64,000 bases of DNA, from positions 62,001-126,000 of the forward strand of contig NZ_JACBYP010000003.1 in the NCBI RefSeq assembly GCF_018982965.1, written 5' to 3'. The notes under the pieces were generated by a model. That model searched no databases. It was given only the letters and a program-made list of their open reading frames with translations, and was not told the origin of the DNA. A program made the position numbers and the translations under genes. This document shows, piece by piece, positions 16,476 to 23,891 of this stretch. Source of the DNA: Streptomyces mayonensis. Its GTDB lineage: Bacteria > Actinomycetota > Actinomycetes > Streptomycetales > Streptomycetaceae. Within the stretch, counting starts at the first letter, position 1. Each line of letters opens with the position of its first letter.

Positions 16476-17525
16476 TCAGCTCCGTCGTGCTGCCCGCGTG
16501 TCGCCGTACAGCTCTCCGTACGACGGCCACGTTCCGCCCGGCCCGTCCACCGGAGCGGCGGCCCGGACCGCCCGGACGATCGCGCGCGTCACCACGTCCG
16601 CGCCCGCCGCCAGCACCTCGTTCAGGGCGAGCGGCTGCCCCGTGTCGAGCGGCCGGTCCCCGGTGGCCAGGGCGAACACCGTGTCGCCGTCGCTGAGCAG
16701 ATGCACCGGCCGTACGGCGCGTGCGATGCCGTCGTGCGCCGTGCCGGCCAGCTTCTGCGCCTGCGCCTTGGACAGGTCCGCGTCGGTGGCGACCACCGCG
16801 AGCGTCGTGTTCAGCGGCGGCGGCGTGTTCCTCCCAGCCACCTCGGCCAGCCGCGCCTGCGCTGCCGCGTGGACGTCCGGCGCCGGATACGCCGCGCGCC
16901 CGCCCCGGAACAACTCCCCGTACAGCGCCCCCGTCTCCGGGTCCGTCACCGATCCCGCCGCGTTGGCCACCACCAGCGCCGCCACCGTGATCCCCGAGTC
17001 CAGCACGGTGCTCGCGGTGCCGACCCCGCCCTTCAGCGTGCCGACCACCGCTCCCGTGCCCGCCCCGACACAGCCCTCGGCCACCGGCCTGCCCGGCGGG
17101 CTCGCGTGGGCCGCCTGCGCCGCCGCGTATCCGGTGGCCGCGTCCGGCCTGGCCCGGAAGTCGCCCCCGCGGCCGAGGTCGAAGACGCAGGCCGCGGGCA
17201 CCACCGGCACCACGTGCGCGGGGTCCGGACCCACGCGCACTCCGCGTCCCCGTTCCTCCAGCCAGGCCATCACGCCCGAGGCCGAGTCCAGCCCGTAGGC
17301 ACTGCCGCCGGTCAGCACGACCGCCTGGACCCGCTGCACCAGGTTGCGGGGATCGAGCGCGTCGGTCTCCTTGGTGCCGGGGCCGCCGCCGCGCACGTCG
17401 ACGGCCGCGACCGCCCCGGCCTCCGGCGCGAGCACCACCGTGGTCCCCGTGAGCCATCCGTCACCGGCCCGCGTCGCATGCCCCACCAGCACACCGCCGA
17501 CGTCCGTCAATCCGTCAACTGTCAT
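16476..17525 (-). CDS. P1 family N-terminal-nucleophile peptidase (DmpA-like)
   Basis: A 349-aa self-processing amidohydrolase/aminopeptidase. The family cleaves itself to expose a Ser or Thr nucleophile; here the site is Asn239-Thr240 in PPPLNTTLAVVATDADL, and the N-terminal half carries GGSAYGLDSASGVMAWLEE. Members act on N-terminal D- or L-residues or beta-peptides. There is no signal peptide, so it is cytoplasmic. ATG 17525 begins MTVDGLTDVGGVLVGH, the usual family start. The gene stands downstream of ltrA, separated by a 36-bp-period repeat. Confidence 0.9.
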   Translation of the reverse strand: MTVDGLTDVGGVLVGHATRAGDGWLTGTTVVLAPEAGAVAAVDVRGGGPGTKETDALDPRNLVQRVQAVVLTGGSAYGLDSASGVMAWLEERGRGVRVGPDPAHVVPVVPAACVFDLGRGGDFRARPDAATGYAAAQAAHASPPGRPVAEGCVGAGTGAVVGTLKGGVGTASTVLDSGITVAALVVANAAGSVTDPETGALYGELFRGGRAAYPAPDVHAAAQARLAEVAGRNTPPPLNTTLAVVATDADLSKAQAQKLAGTAHDGIARAVRPVHLLSDGDTVFALATGDRPLDTGQPLALNEVLAAGADVVTRAIVRAVRAAAPVDGPGGTWPSYGELYGDTRAARRS

Positions 17526-17544
17526 GAGGCCAGTGTGGTGCAGG

Positions 17545-17610
17545 AAGGGGTGCCGGAAGTGGTTCAGGTGGTGGCGCGGGAAGGGGTGCCGGAAGCGGTT
17601 CAGGTGGTGG
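17545..17610. repeat. Two 30-bp direct repeats at 36-bp spacing
   Basis: Positions 17545-17574 and 17581-17610 are copies differing at one base (core AGGGGTGCCGGAAG, then GGTTCAGGTGGTGG). The second copy spans the stop codon of the LtrA gene, and a third partial unit (GTGCCGGAAGCG) follows. Confidence 0.9.
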
Positions 17611-18862
17611 TGCCGGAAGCGTCCCGTGACGTGTGCCGCGCGGTCAGCGCCACTCCCGCCGCCACTGCCAGGGCCAGCACCAGCCCCGCCACGAGCACCC
17701 CCGGGTCGCCGAGGAAGGTGCAGCAGAGCACCAGCAGCGCGGCCGTCGGCAGTACGACCTGCTCGGCGACGCCCACCTTGAAGTGCCGCGCGTGGAGCGC
17801 CCAGACCGTGATCAGGAAAACCGCCGTCGGCAGGGTCACCGCCGAGGTGGCCGCGAGCGTCGAGATGTGCGCCTTGCCCACGGCCTGCTCCACCGCCACC
17901 TCGAGTCCCGCTCCGATCGCGGCCGCCGAGGCGAACACCAGGTAGTGGCCGTAACCCCACAGGAAGCCCTGGCGGTTGGACCGCAGGTGGCCGTGGACGG
18001 GCACCACGAAGTAGATCCACCAGGCGGCGAAGACGATCAGCAGTCCGCCGGCGGCGATCGGGAGCAGTTCGCCCAGCGCGTCGTGTTCGTCGATGCCCGA
18101 CTTGACCGCCACCGTGGCCGCGGCGATGGTCTCGCCGAGCACGATGATCGTGAGCAGCCCGTACCGCTCGGAGATGTGGTGTGCGTGCCAGGACGACTGG
18201 TGCTCGCGCTCGGCGAACGCCGGCACACACAGCTCCAGCACCACCATCGCCAGGAACAGCCAGCCTCGGCCACCCTCCGGAAGGAGCAGCAGGCCGAGCC
18301 AGCCGACCTGGCAGACCAGCAGGCCCCCCGCGTATCTCAGGGCCATGGTGCGCTCCGCCGTCTCCTCGGCCGAACGTGCCGCTCTGAGCCACTGCACCGA
18401 CATGGCGAGGCGCATGATCACGTAGCCGAGCACCACGGCCACCCAGTCGTCGTCCTCGAAGGCCCGGGAGACCCCGGCCGCGAGAACGAGCACCCCGGCG
18501 ATCTGCACCAGGGTGACGACCCGGTAGAGCACGTCGTCGTTGTCGTAGGCCGAGGCGAACCAGGCGAAGTTCAACCAGGCCCACCAGATGGCGAAGAAGA
18601 CCATGGCGTAGTGGAGAACGCCCTCACCGGCATGGCCCTCGGCCACGGCGTGCACCAGCTGCACGCCAGCCTGGGCGACGGCCACGACGAAGCACAGGTC
18701 GAAGAAGAGCTCCAGCGGCGTGGCGACCCGGTGCCGCTCGTGCCGGTCGCGGGCCTTCAGCCTGCGCACCGGGGCCTGGTCGTCGGACGGCGGCACGGCG
18801 TGCGTGCCCGCCGGTGACGGACCGGAGCCTGGCGGACCGGGGGAGGACGGGCTACTGGACAT
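17600..18862 (-). CDS. Low temperature requirement protein A (LtrA) family membrane protein
   Basis: A 420-aa integral membrane protein with about 11-12 predicted helices. The diagnostic LtrA block near residue 50 is ATPLELFFDLCFVVAV, followed by FAIWWAWLNFAWFASAYDNDD and later ERYGLLTIIVLGETI. The family is named from Listeria growth at low temperature, and its biochemical role is unresolved. ATG codons at 18865 and 18862 are adjacent; the second is 5 nt from GGGAG and is preferred. The stop lies inside a 30-bp direct repeat. A small gene reads divergently from 18997. Confidence 0.9.
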   Translation of the reverse strand: MSSSPSSPGPPGSGPSPAGTHAVPPSDDQAPVRRLKARDRHERHRVATPLELFFDLCFVVAVAQAGVQLVHAVAEGHAGEGVLHYAMVFFAIWWAWLNFAWFASAYDNDDVLYRVVTLVQIAGVLVLAAGVSRAFEDDDWVAVVLGYVIMRLAMSVQWLRAARSAEETAERTMALRYAGGLLVCQVGWLGLLLLPEGGRGWLFLAMVVLELCVPAFAEREHQSSWHAHHISERYGLLTIIVLGETIAAATVAVKSGIDEHDALGELLPIAAGGLLIVFAAWWIYFVVPVHGHLRSNRQGFLWGYGHYLVFASAAAIGAGLEVAVEQAVGKAHISTLAATSAVTLPTAVFLITVWALHARHFKVGVAEQVVLPTAALLVLCCTFLGDPGVLVAGLVLALAVAAGVALTARHTSRDASGTTT

Positions 18863-18984
18863 CATGGCTCCCAGCACAGCAGAGAACGGTGCGGATGTGC
18901 ATGCGGACGGGGCCCGAGAGCAGGAGCGGGCCCGAGCACGGGGCGGGCCCGGACGTACGGGCCGGCGGGCCAGGGGGCGGGCCG

Positions 18985-18996
18985 TACCCTGGAGGC
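18985..18996 (+). promoter_or_regulatory. -10 element for a leaderless small gene
   Basis: TACCCT (18985-18990) lies 6 nt before ATG 18997. A GGAGG block in the gap ends one base before the start, too close for normal Shine-Dalgarno use. Confidence 0.5.
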
Positions 18997-19173
18997 ATGA
19001 GCAGCACCCCCGAGTCCGAGCCCCGCGCGCCCAGGCCGGCGCTGGTCTTCGACGACCCGCTGGACCAGCAGACCTCGGACGACACCGACCGCGGCTGGGG
19101 CGAGCGGTCCGAGGGCGACGGCGCGGCCGACCTGAAGCGCTTCCTCGACGAGAAGCCGCCCCACCACCTCTGA
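18997..19173 (+). CDS. Small conserved hydrophilic protein (58 aa)
   Basis: A 58-aa acidic protein (MSSTPESEPRAPRPALVF, then DDPLDQQTSDDTDRGWGE, ending ADLKRFLDEKPPHHL). The composition, G/C third positions and convergent placement beside mscL support a real gene. It looks like a small uncharacterised protein conserved in Streptomyces, but I recognise no domain. The start is 6 nt after a TACCCT -10. It could be a regulatory or adaptor peptide; no function can be given. Confidence 0.7.
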   Translation: MSSTPESEPRAPRPALVFDDPLDQQTSDDTDRGWGERSEGDGAADLKRFLDEKPPHHL

Positions 19174-19222
19174 GCGACGGCGGGCAGTGCACCGGGGAGT
19201 GCACACCCCGCGGGCGGTCCGG

Positions 19223-19789
19223 CTACGAGCGGCCGGAACCCTCGCCGGGTCCGCCGGAACCCGAGCCGGGCTGGTCGGGACCCGGGTCCGGCTGGTCGGA
19301 TCCGGTGGCCGGGAGGCCGGGCGCCGCCCCGGACGCGGCACCGCGCTGCGCGATCAGCGTGTCGCGGATCTCCTTGAGGACCTCCAGCTCGGAGACCTCG
19401 ATGACCTCCTCGGTCCCTTCCTTCGCCTTGCGCCGGGCCTCCTGGCGGGCCAGGTACTTGGCCATGGGCAGCACCATCAGGAAGTAGACGACGGCCGCGG
19501 TGATCAGGAACGAGAGGGTGGCGCCCAGCACCGAGCCCCACGCGATGCGCACGCCCGTCGCGGTCTCGCCGGTGCCGGTGCACGGGCCCTTCAGACAGGA
19601 GCTGTAGCTGTCCAGGCTCTGCGTGCCGAGCGCCCCGACCACGGGGTTGATGACCCCCTCCACCACCGAGTTGACGATCTTGGTGAAGGCGGCGCCGATG
19701 ACGACTGCCACCGCCAGGTCGATGACGTTTCCGCGCATCAGGAAGGCTTTGAAGCCGTCCCAGATGCTCGGCTCGCTCTTCTCGCTCAC
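19223..19789 (-). CDS. mscL: Large-conductance mechanosensitive channel
   Basis: A 188-aa channel subunit that opens under membrane tension to release osmolytes. The N-terminal amphipathic helix and TM1 are clear ([24 protein letters not shown]), as is TM2 ([23 protein letters not shown]), followed by a charged cytoplasmic helix. The C-terminal ~30 residues are a Gly/Pro/Ser/Asp repeat ([13 protein letters not shown]), longer than in E. coli MscL. GTG 19789 begins [16 protein letters not shown] and has GGAG about 10 nt upstream. It is convergent with the small gene at 18997. Confidence 0.95.
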   Translation of the reverse strand: MSEKSEPSIWDGFKAFLMRGNVIDLAVAVVIGAAFTKIVNSVVEGVINPVVGALGTQSLDSYSSCLKGPCTGTGETATGVRIAWGSVLGATLSFLITAAVVYFLMVLPMAKYLARQEARRKAKEGTEEVIEVSELEVLKEIRDTLIAQRGAASGAAPGLPATGSDQPDPGPDQPGSGSGGPGEGSGRS

Positions 19790-19900
19790 GGTGGGAGCAC
19801 TCCTCGCTTGAACAGGTGTAGGTACCAAACGCTCCGCAACCTACGACAGCCGTGGGCCGTCCTGTCCAATCCGATCCCTCGAACGAGGGACTTGACAGGC

Positions 19901-20509
19901 TCAGCACAGGGTCACCGCCAGCCGTGCCGTGGTAGCCGCGTCCACCAACCGGTGGGCCGTCCCGCGCGGCACGGAGACCACCACCAGAGCCCCGTCCGCC
20001 GCCGCTCCCGCCACGGGCTCGGGCACCTCCGCCACCCGCGCCCCGCGGGCGACCACCGTCGCACCGTCCGCGTCGCTGTCCGCACCGCTGTCCGAGCCGC
20101 CGGTCGTGCCGCCGTGCCCGGTCGCGACCACGTCGATCCGGTCGCCCGGCCCGAGCAGCCGCACCGCGTCCGCGTCCGCGATCCGCACCGGCGCCGACAC
20201 GAGCCGGGTGTCCTCCCGCTCCCGCACCGGCTCGGCGACCGGATGTCCCCGGGCCCGCCGGGTGTCCGGTCCGCCGGTATCCGGATGCGGGCCCGCCGCC
20301 ACCAGCGCCGCCGCGGTGACCACCAGCCCGGCGGCCAGCGCCCGCCGTCGGTGCCGTACGAGCCGGTGCAGCGGGCCGTGTCCGCCACGTACCCGCACCG
20401 GGGGGAAGTGGGGAACCTCACAGGTGGGCGGCGTCTCGCTGCCGGTCGGCAGCAGCAGGAGGGACGGCGCGGGGGAGACGTGGGGAACGGCGACGGCGGA
20501 ACGGGACAT
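19901..20509 (-). CDS. SAF-domain protein (CpaB/RcpC-like)
   Basis: A 202-aa protein with one membrane helix near residues 56-72 (RALAAGLVVTAAALVAAG) after a basic stretch, then an extracellular SAF-like region (TRLVSAPVRIADADAVRLLGPGDRIDVVAT). The C-terminal segment ends GTAHRLVDAATTARLAVTLC. This is the layout of Flp pilus assembly CpaB/RcpC homologs widespread in Streptomyces, though no pilus genes are near. It may anchor or process an envelope protein. The linker between the SAF strands holds a Gly/Ser/Asp run (GGSDSGADSDADG). Confidence 0.8.
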   Translation of the reverse strand: MSRSAVAVPHVSPAPSLLLLPTGSETPPTCEVPHFPPVRVRGGHGPLHRLVRHRRRALAAGLVVTAAALVAAGPHPDTGGPDTRRARGHPVAEPVREREDTRLVSAPVRIADADAVRLLGPGDRIDVVATGHGGTTGGSDSGADSDADGATVVARGARVAEVPEPVAGAAADGALVVVSVPRGTAHRLVDAATTARLAVTLC

Positions 20510-20659
20510 GAGGGAGCACCACCTGTGCGGACTGGGACGGGCCGTGTCGTGGGACCGGCTTGCGCTCCCACGATGAGGCTTTTCGCCGAAGCCTGCCGAA
20601 GCCCGTGGACCACTGCCCGCTTGTGGACAACTCCGTCACCCGAACAGGACGTTCCGCTA

Positions 20660-20763
20660 CGGCAGTCCGTCACGGCAGTCAGCTACGGCAGTCCGTCACG
20701 GCAGTCCGCCGGGGCAGTCCGTCACGGCAGTGCACTACGGCAGTCCGCCGGGGCAGCGCGATC
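20660..20763. repeat. Eight-unit 13-bp minisatellite
   Basis: Eight head-to-tail units of 13 bp based on CGGCAGTCCGTCA, with variants CGGCAGTCAGCTA, CGGCAGTCCGCCG, GGGCAGTCCGTCA, CGGCAGTGCACTA and a decayed last unit. It ends 7 bp before the mtnP stop (20771), upstream of the SAF-domain gene. Thirteen is not a multiple of three, so it is unlikely to be coding. Confidence 0.92.
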
Positions 20764-20770
20764 CCCCGGA

Positions 20771-21643
20771 CTACGGCAGCGTGATGCCCGGGTCCGTCCC
20801 GCCCAGTGCCGAGCCGCACCCGCAGTCCCGCTCGCCCGACGCCGGCAGCGCGGCCACCGTGTCGAACAGGACGCCCCGCAGCCGGTCCACGTTCGCCGCG
20901 AACACCCGCAGCACCTCCTCGTGCGAGACCCCCTCCCCGGTCTCCGCGCCGGCGTCCAGGTCGGTCACGAGGGTCAGCGAGGTGTAGCAGAGCTCCAGCT
21001 CACGGGCGAGTGCCGCCTCGGGGTGCCCGGTCATGCCGACCACCGACCAGCCCTGGGCCCGGTGCCACTGGGACTCCGCGCGGGTGCCGAACCGCGGCCC
21101 CTCGACCACGACCAGGGTGCCGCCGTCGACGGCCTCCCACTCCTGCCCCCGGGCCGCCTTCAGCGCGGCGGACCGTCCGGTGGGGCAGTACGGGTCGGCC
21201 AGCGACACGTGCACCACGTTGGGCACCGTCCCGTCGGGTGTCGGCAGCCCGTCGAAGTAGGTCGACGGGCGCGAGCTGGTGCGGTCGACGAACTGGTCCG
21301 GCACCAGCAGCGTGCCCGGCCCGTACTCGGGACGCAGGCCGCCGACCGCGCACGGGCCGAGCACCTGGCGCACCCCGGCCGAGCGCAGCGCCCACAGGTT
21401 GGCGCGGTAGTTGATCCGGTGCGGCGGCAGATGGTGGGAGCGGCCGTGCCGGGGGAGGAAGGCGACCCGCCGGCCGGCGACCTCCCCGACGAAGAGGGAG
21501 TCGCTGGGCGGCCCGTAGGGGGTGTCCACCTCGACCTCGGTCACGTCGTCGAGGAACGAGTAGAAACCGGAGCCGCCGATCACGCCGATCTCGGCCCGCA
21601 CGTTCTCCGCCCCCGCGTTCTCGGCCTTCACCTTGTTCGCCAT
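20771..21643 (-). CDS. mtnP: S-methyl-5'-thioadenosine phosphorylase
   Basis: A 290-aa nucleoside phosphorylase of the PNP/MTAP family that cleaves methylthioadenosine to adenine and 5-methylthioribose 1-phosphate, in polyamine/methionine salvage. Visible motifs: IGVIGGSGFY near residue 20, phosphate-binding RHGRSH, NYRANLWAL, EGPRFGTRAES, MTGHPEAALA and the catalytic TDLDAG. About 20 variable residues precede the core, as in other actinobacterial members. ATG 21643 follows a TAGGGT -10 by 7 nt, so the transcript is probably leaderless. A 13-bp minisatellite lies just after the stop. Confidence 0.9.
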   Translation of the reverse strand: MANKVKAENAGAENVRAEIGVIGGSGFYSFLDDVTEVEVDTPYGPPSDSLFVGEVAGRRVAFLPRHGRSHHLPPHRINYRANLWALRSAGVRQVLGPCAVGGLRPEYGPGTLLVPDQFVDRTSSRPSTYFDGLPTPDGTVPNVVHVSLADPYCPTGRSAALKAARGQEWEAVDGGTLVVVEGPRFGTRAESQWHRAQGWSVVGMTGHPEAALARELELCYTSLTLVTDLDAGAETGEGVSHEEVLRVFAANVDRLRGVLFDTVAALPASGERDCGCGSALGGTDPGITLP

Positions 21644-21656
21644 GGCCCTGACCCTA
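21644..21656 (-). promoter_or_regulatory. -10 element for leaderless mtnP
   Basis: On the minus strand TAGGGT (21656-21651) is followed by 7 nt and the ATG. No Shine-Dalgarno is present. Confidence 0.6.
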
Positions 21657-21770
21657 ACCGCCCCGCGAAACGCCGAGGACCCTGTCGCCGGACGACGACA
21701 GGGTCCCGTAAGAAATCGCGGAAAGGACGCGCAGGAAGACCGCGGGGAAAGGGCGCGCGGGAAGCGGGTC

Positions 21771-22142
21771 CTACGCGGCGGTGGTGCCGGCGGAGGAGCT
21801 GCCGGAGCCCGACGACGAACCGGAGCCCGAGGAGCTCGACGAGGACGACGAGGAGGAAGACGACGAAGACGAGCCGGAGCCCGAGCCCGAGTCCGAGGAG
21901 GACGAAGACGCGGAGGACGAACCGGACTTTGAACCCGACGACGAGGGCGAGCTGCTCGACGAGCTGCCACGGCTGTCGTTGCGGTAGAAGCCGGAACCCT
22001 TGAAGACGATGCCGACGGCCGAGAACACCTTCTTCAGGCGGCCCTGGCAGTTGGGGCACTCGGTGAGGGCGTCGTCGGTGAACTTCTGCACCGCCTCGAG
22101 GCCCTCGCCGCACTCGGTGCACTGGTACTGGTACGTCGGCAC
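21771..22142 (-). CDS. FmdB-type zinc-ribbon protein with long serine tail
   Basis: A 123-aa protein. Residues 1-45 are the FmdB/CxxC-CxxC zinc ribbon (PTYQYQCTECGE, then ECPNCQGRLKKVFS), ending GIVFKGSGFYRND. From about residue 62 to the end the chain is nearly all Ser with Gly, Asp, Lys and Ala, far longer than the tail in most homologs. GTG 22142 has AGGAGG seven nt upstream. FmdB proteins are thought to be small regulators; the name comes from methylotroph formamidase loci. The serine tail is likely disordered and may be a phosphorylation target. Confidence 0.88.
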   Translation of the reverse strand: MPTYQYQCTECGEGLEAVQKFTDDALTECPNCQGRLKKVFSAVGIVFKGSGFYRNDSRGSSSSSSPSSSGSKSGSSSASSSSSDSGSGSGSSSSSSSSSSSSSSSGSGSSSGSGSSSAGTTAA

Positions 22143-22210
22143 TGTACTTCCTCCTGGCACTCTCACTCGATGAGTGCTAACGACGGTCCATAGTGACCTA
22201 TTCCGCGGGA

Positions 22211-23596
22211 TCAGTCCACTGCGACGGCCGCGCGGTGACCGACACCACGTGCGACCGTACGGCTGTGGGGCGGGGCCGCCAGCCGCGAGCGCAGCGCCAC
22301 CAGGACCGCCAGCGCGAGCACCGTGCCGCCCATCGGCACCAGGAAGCCCGCCCCCTCCCGGAACCGGTCCTCCAGCTGGCCGGAGACCGTCACGGCCGCC
22401 GCCTGGCCGAGTGCGACGGCGCCGGTCAGCCAGGTGAAGGCCTCGGTGCGGGCGCCCGCCGGGACCAGGCCCTCGACCAGCGTGTAGCCGGTGACGATGG
22501 CGGGTGCGACGCACATGCCGACGAGCAGGCCGAGGCCGGCCAGCACGAGCACCGAGTGCGCCGCCCACAGGCCGGACGCGGTCAGCGCGAGGGCGGTGTA
22601 GCCGACGAGGAGGCGCCGCTGCGGGGCCACCTTCCAGGCGACGGCCCCGCAGACCAGGCCGGAGATCATGTTGCCCGCGGCGAAGACGCCGTACAGGACG
22701 CCGTTCAGACCGGGTTCGCCGATCGACTCGGTGAACGCCGCCAGCGACACCTGCATGCCGCCGAAGACGGAACCGACGCCCAGGAAGACGGCGATCAGGA
22801 CGCGCACCCCGGGGACGCGCAGCGCGGAAACGTGCTCCACGCGCGCGTGCCCGCCGTCGGCCCCGCCGGCGGCACCGGAGGCGCTGACGGCGGGCTGGGT
22901 GCTCTTCTGCGCGGCGAAGAGCAGACCGCCCACCAGGGTGAGCGCGGCCTCCGCGACCAGGCCCGCGGCCGGGTCGACGGCCGTGCACAGCGCGGTCGCC
23001 AGCAGCGGGCCGAGGACGAAGGTCAGCTCGTCGGTGACGGACTCGAAGGCGGCGGCCGTGCCCATCAGGGGCGATTCCCCCAGCTTCACGCCCCAGCGGG
23101 CACGCACCATGGGGCCGATCTGCGGCACCGAGGCGCCGGTGGGCACGGCCGCCGCGAACAGCAGCCACAGCGGGGCGTCCGCGAGCGCGAGTGCGGTCAG
23201 GGCCAGGCCGGACGCCGCGTGCACGAGGACACCCGGCAGCAGGACGGCGCGCTGTCCGTAGCGGTCGGCGAGCCGCCCGCTGTACGGGGCGAACAGGGCC
23301 ATGGAGACGCCGGTGACGGCCGCGGCGGCGCCCGCGACGCCGTAGGAGCCGGTGGTGTGCTGCACGAGCAGCACGATGGACAGCGTCAGCATGGCGAACG
23401 GCTGGCGTGCCGCGAAGCCGGGGAGCAGGAACGTCCAGGCGCCGCGGGTGCGCAGCAGTTGCCCGTACCCGGGGCGCGAAGGGGCGCGCGACGTTCCCGA
23501 ATGGGTCTGCGACGTTCCCGACTGGGACTGTGACGGTCCCGACCGGGACTGTGACGTGCGCGACGTGGTGTGCGAAGGAGTGACCGTGGGTTCCAC
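22211..23596 (-). CDS. MFS transporter (drug/sugar efflux type)
   Basis: A 461-aa major facilitator with 12 predicted helices, the first near residue 52 (FLLPGFAARQPFAMLTLSIVLLVQ), and the loop GRLADRYGQRAVLL between helices 2 and 3, typical of efflux MFS proteins. The first ~40 residues are a Ser/Gln/Arg repeat (SRSGPSQSQSGTSQTHSG) not needed for transport. The central loop contains VSASGAAGGADGGHA. GTG 23596 begins the open frame. It stands alone between the FmdB gene and the K+/H+ antiporter; substrate unknown. Confidence 0.85.
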   Translation of the reverse strand: MEPTVTPSHTTSRTSQSRSGPSQSQSGTSQTHSGTSRAPSRPGYGQLLRTRGAWTFLLPGFAARQPFAMLTLSIVLLVQHTTGSYGVAGAAAAVTGVSMALFAPYSGRLADRYGQRAVLLPGVLVHAASGLALTALALADAPLWLLFAAAVPTGASVPQIGPMVRARWGVKLGESPLMGTAAAFESVTDELTFVLGPLLATALCTAVDPAAGLVAEAALTLVGGLLFAAQKSTQPAVSASGAAGGADGGHARVEHVSALRVPGVRVLIAVFLGVGSVFGGMQVSLAAFTESIGEPGLNGVLYGVFAAGNMISGLVCGAVAWKVAPQRRLLVGYTALALTASGLWAAHSVLVLAGLGLLVGMCVAPAIVTGYTLVEGLVPAGARTEAFTWLTGAVALGQAAAVTVSGQLEDRFREGAGFLVPMGGTVLALAVLVALRSRLAAPPHSRTVARGVGHRAAVAVD

Positions 23597-23891
23597 GGCC
23601 CGTGCCTTTCTGCCGCCTGGTGACGCGGTCCGTCTCGCGGCTGTTCGCCGTGCGGGAGCGCCGAGAGCTGTCCTCTTGCGCGGACTGCGGTAGATACCGG
23701 GGCCCGGGCGCGGGAGTGCGCCAGGAGGAGGGCGTTCCGGCCGCCATACGGTCGCGCCAGCCCTGCATCAGGCAGAGTTGGATCGATCAGGTGCCGCACT
23801 CATCGTACGCCCGGGTGCCGCTTCGCCCGCACGCCGAGCTGCCGGACTCCGTCACACCGCCCCCAGCACCGGCGCGTCTCGTCGCCCCCTC

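Noticed and set aside
20660..20763. CRISPR-like array
   Set aside because: Units are contiguous 13-mers without spacers, and no cas genes are present. It is a tandem minisatellite.
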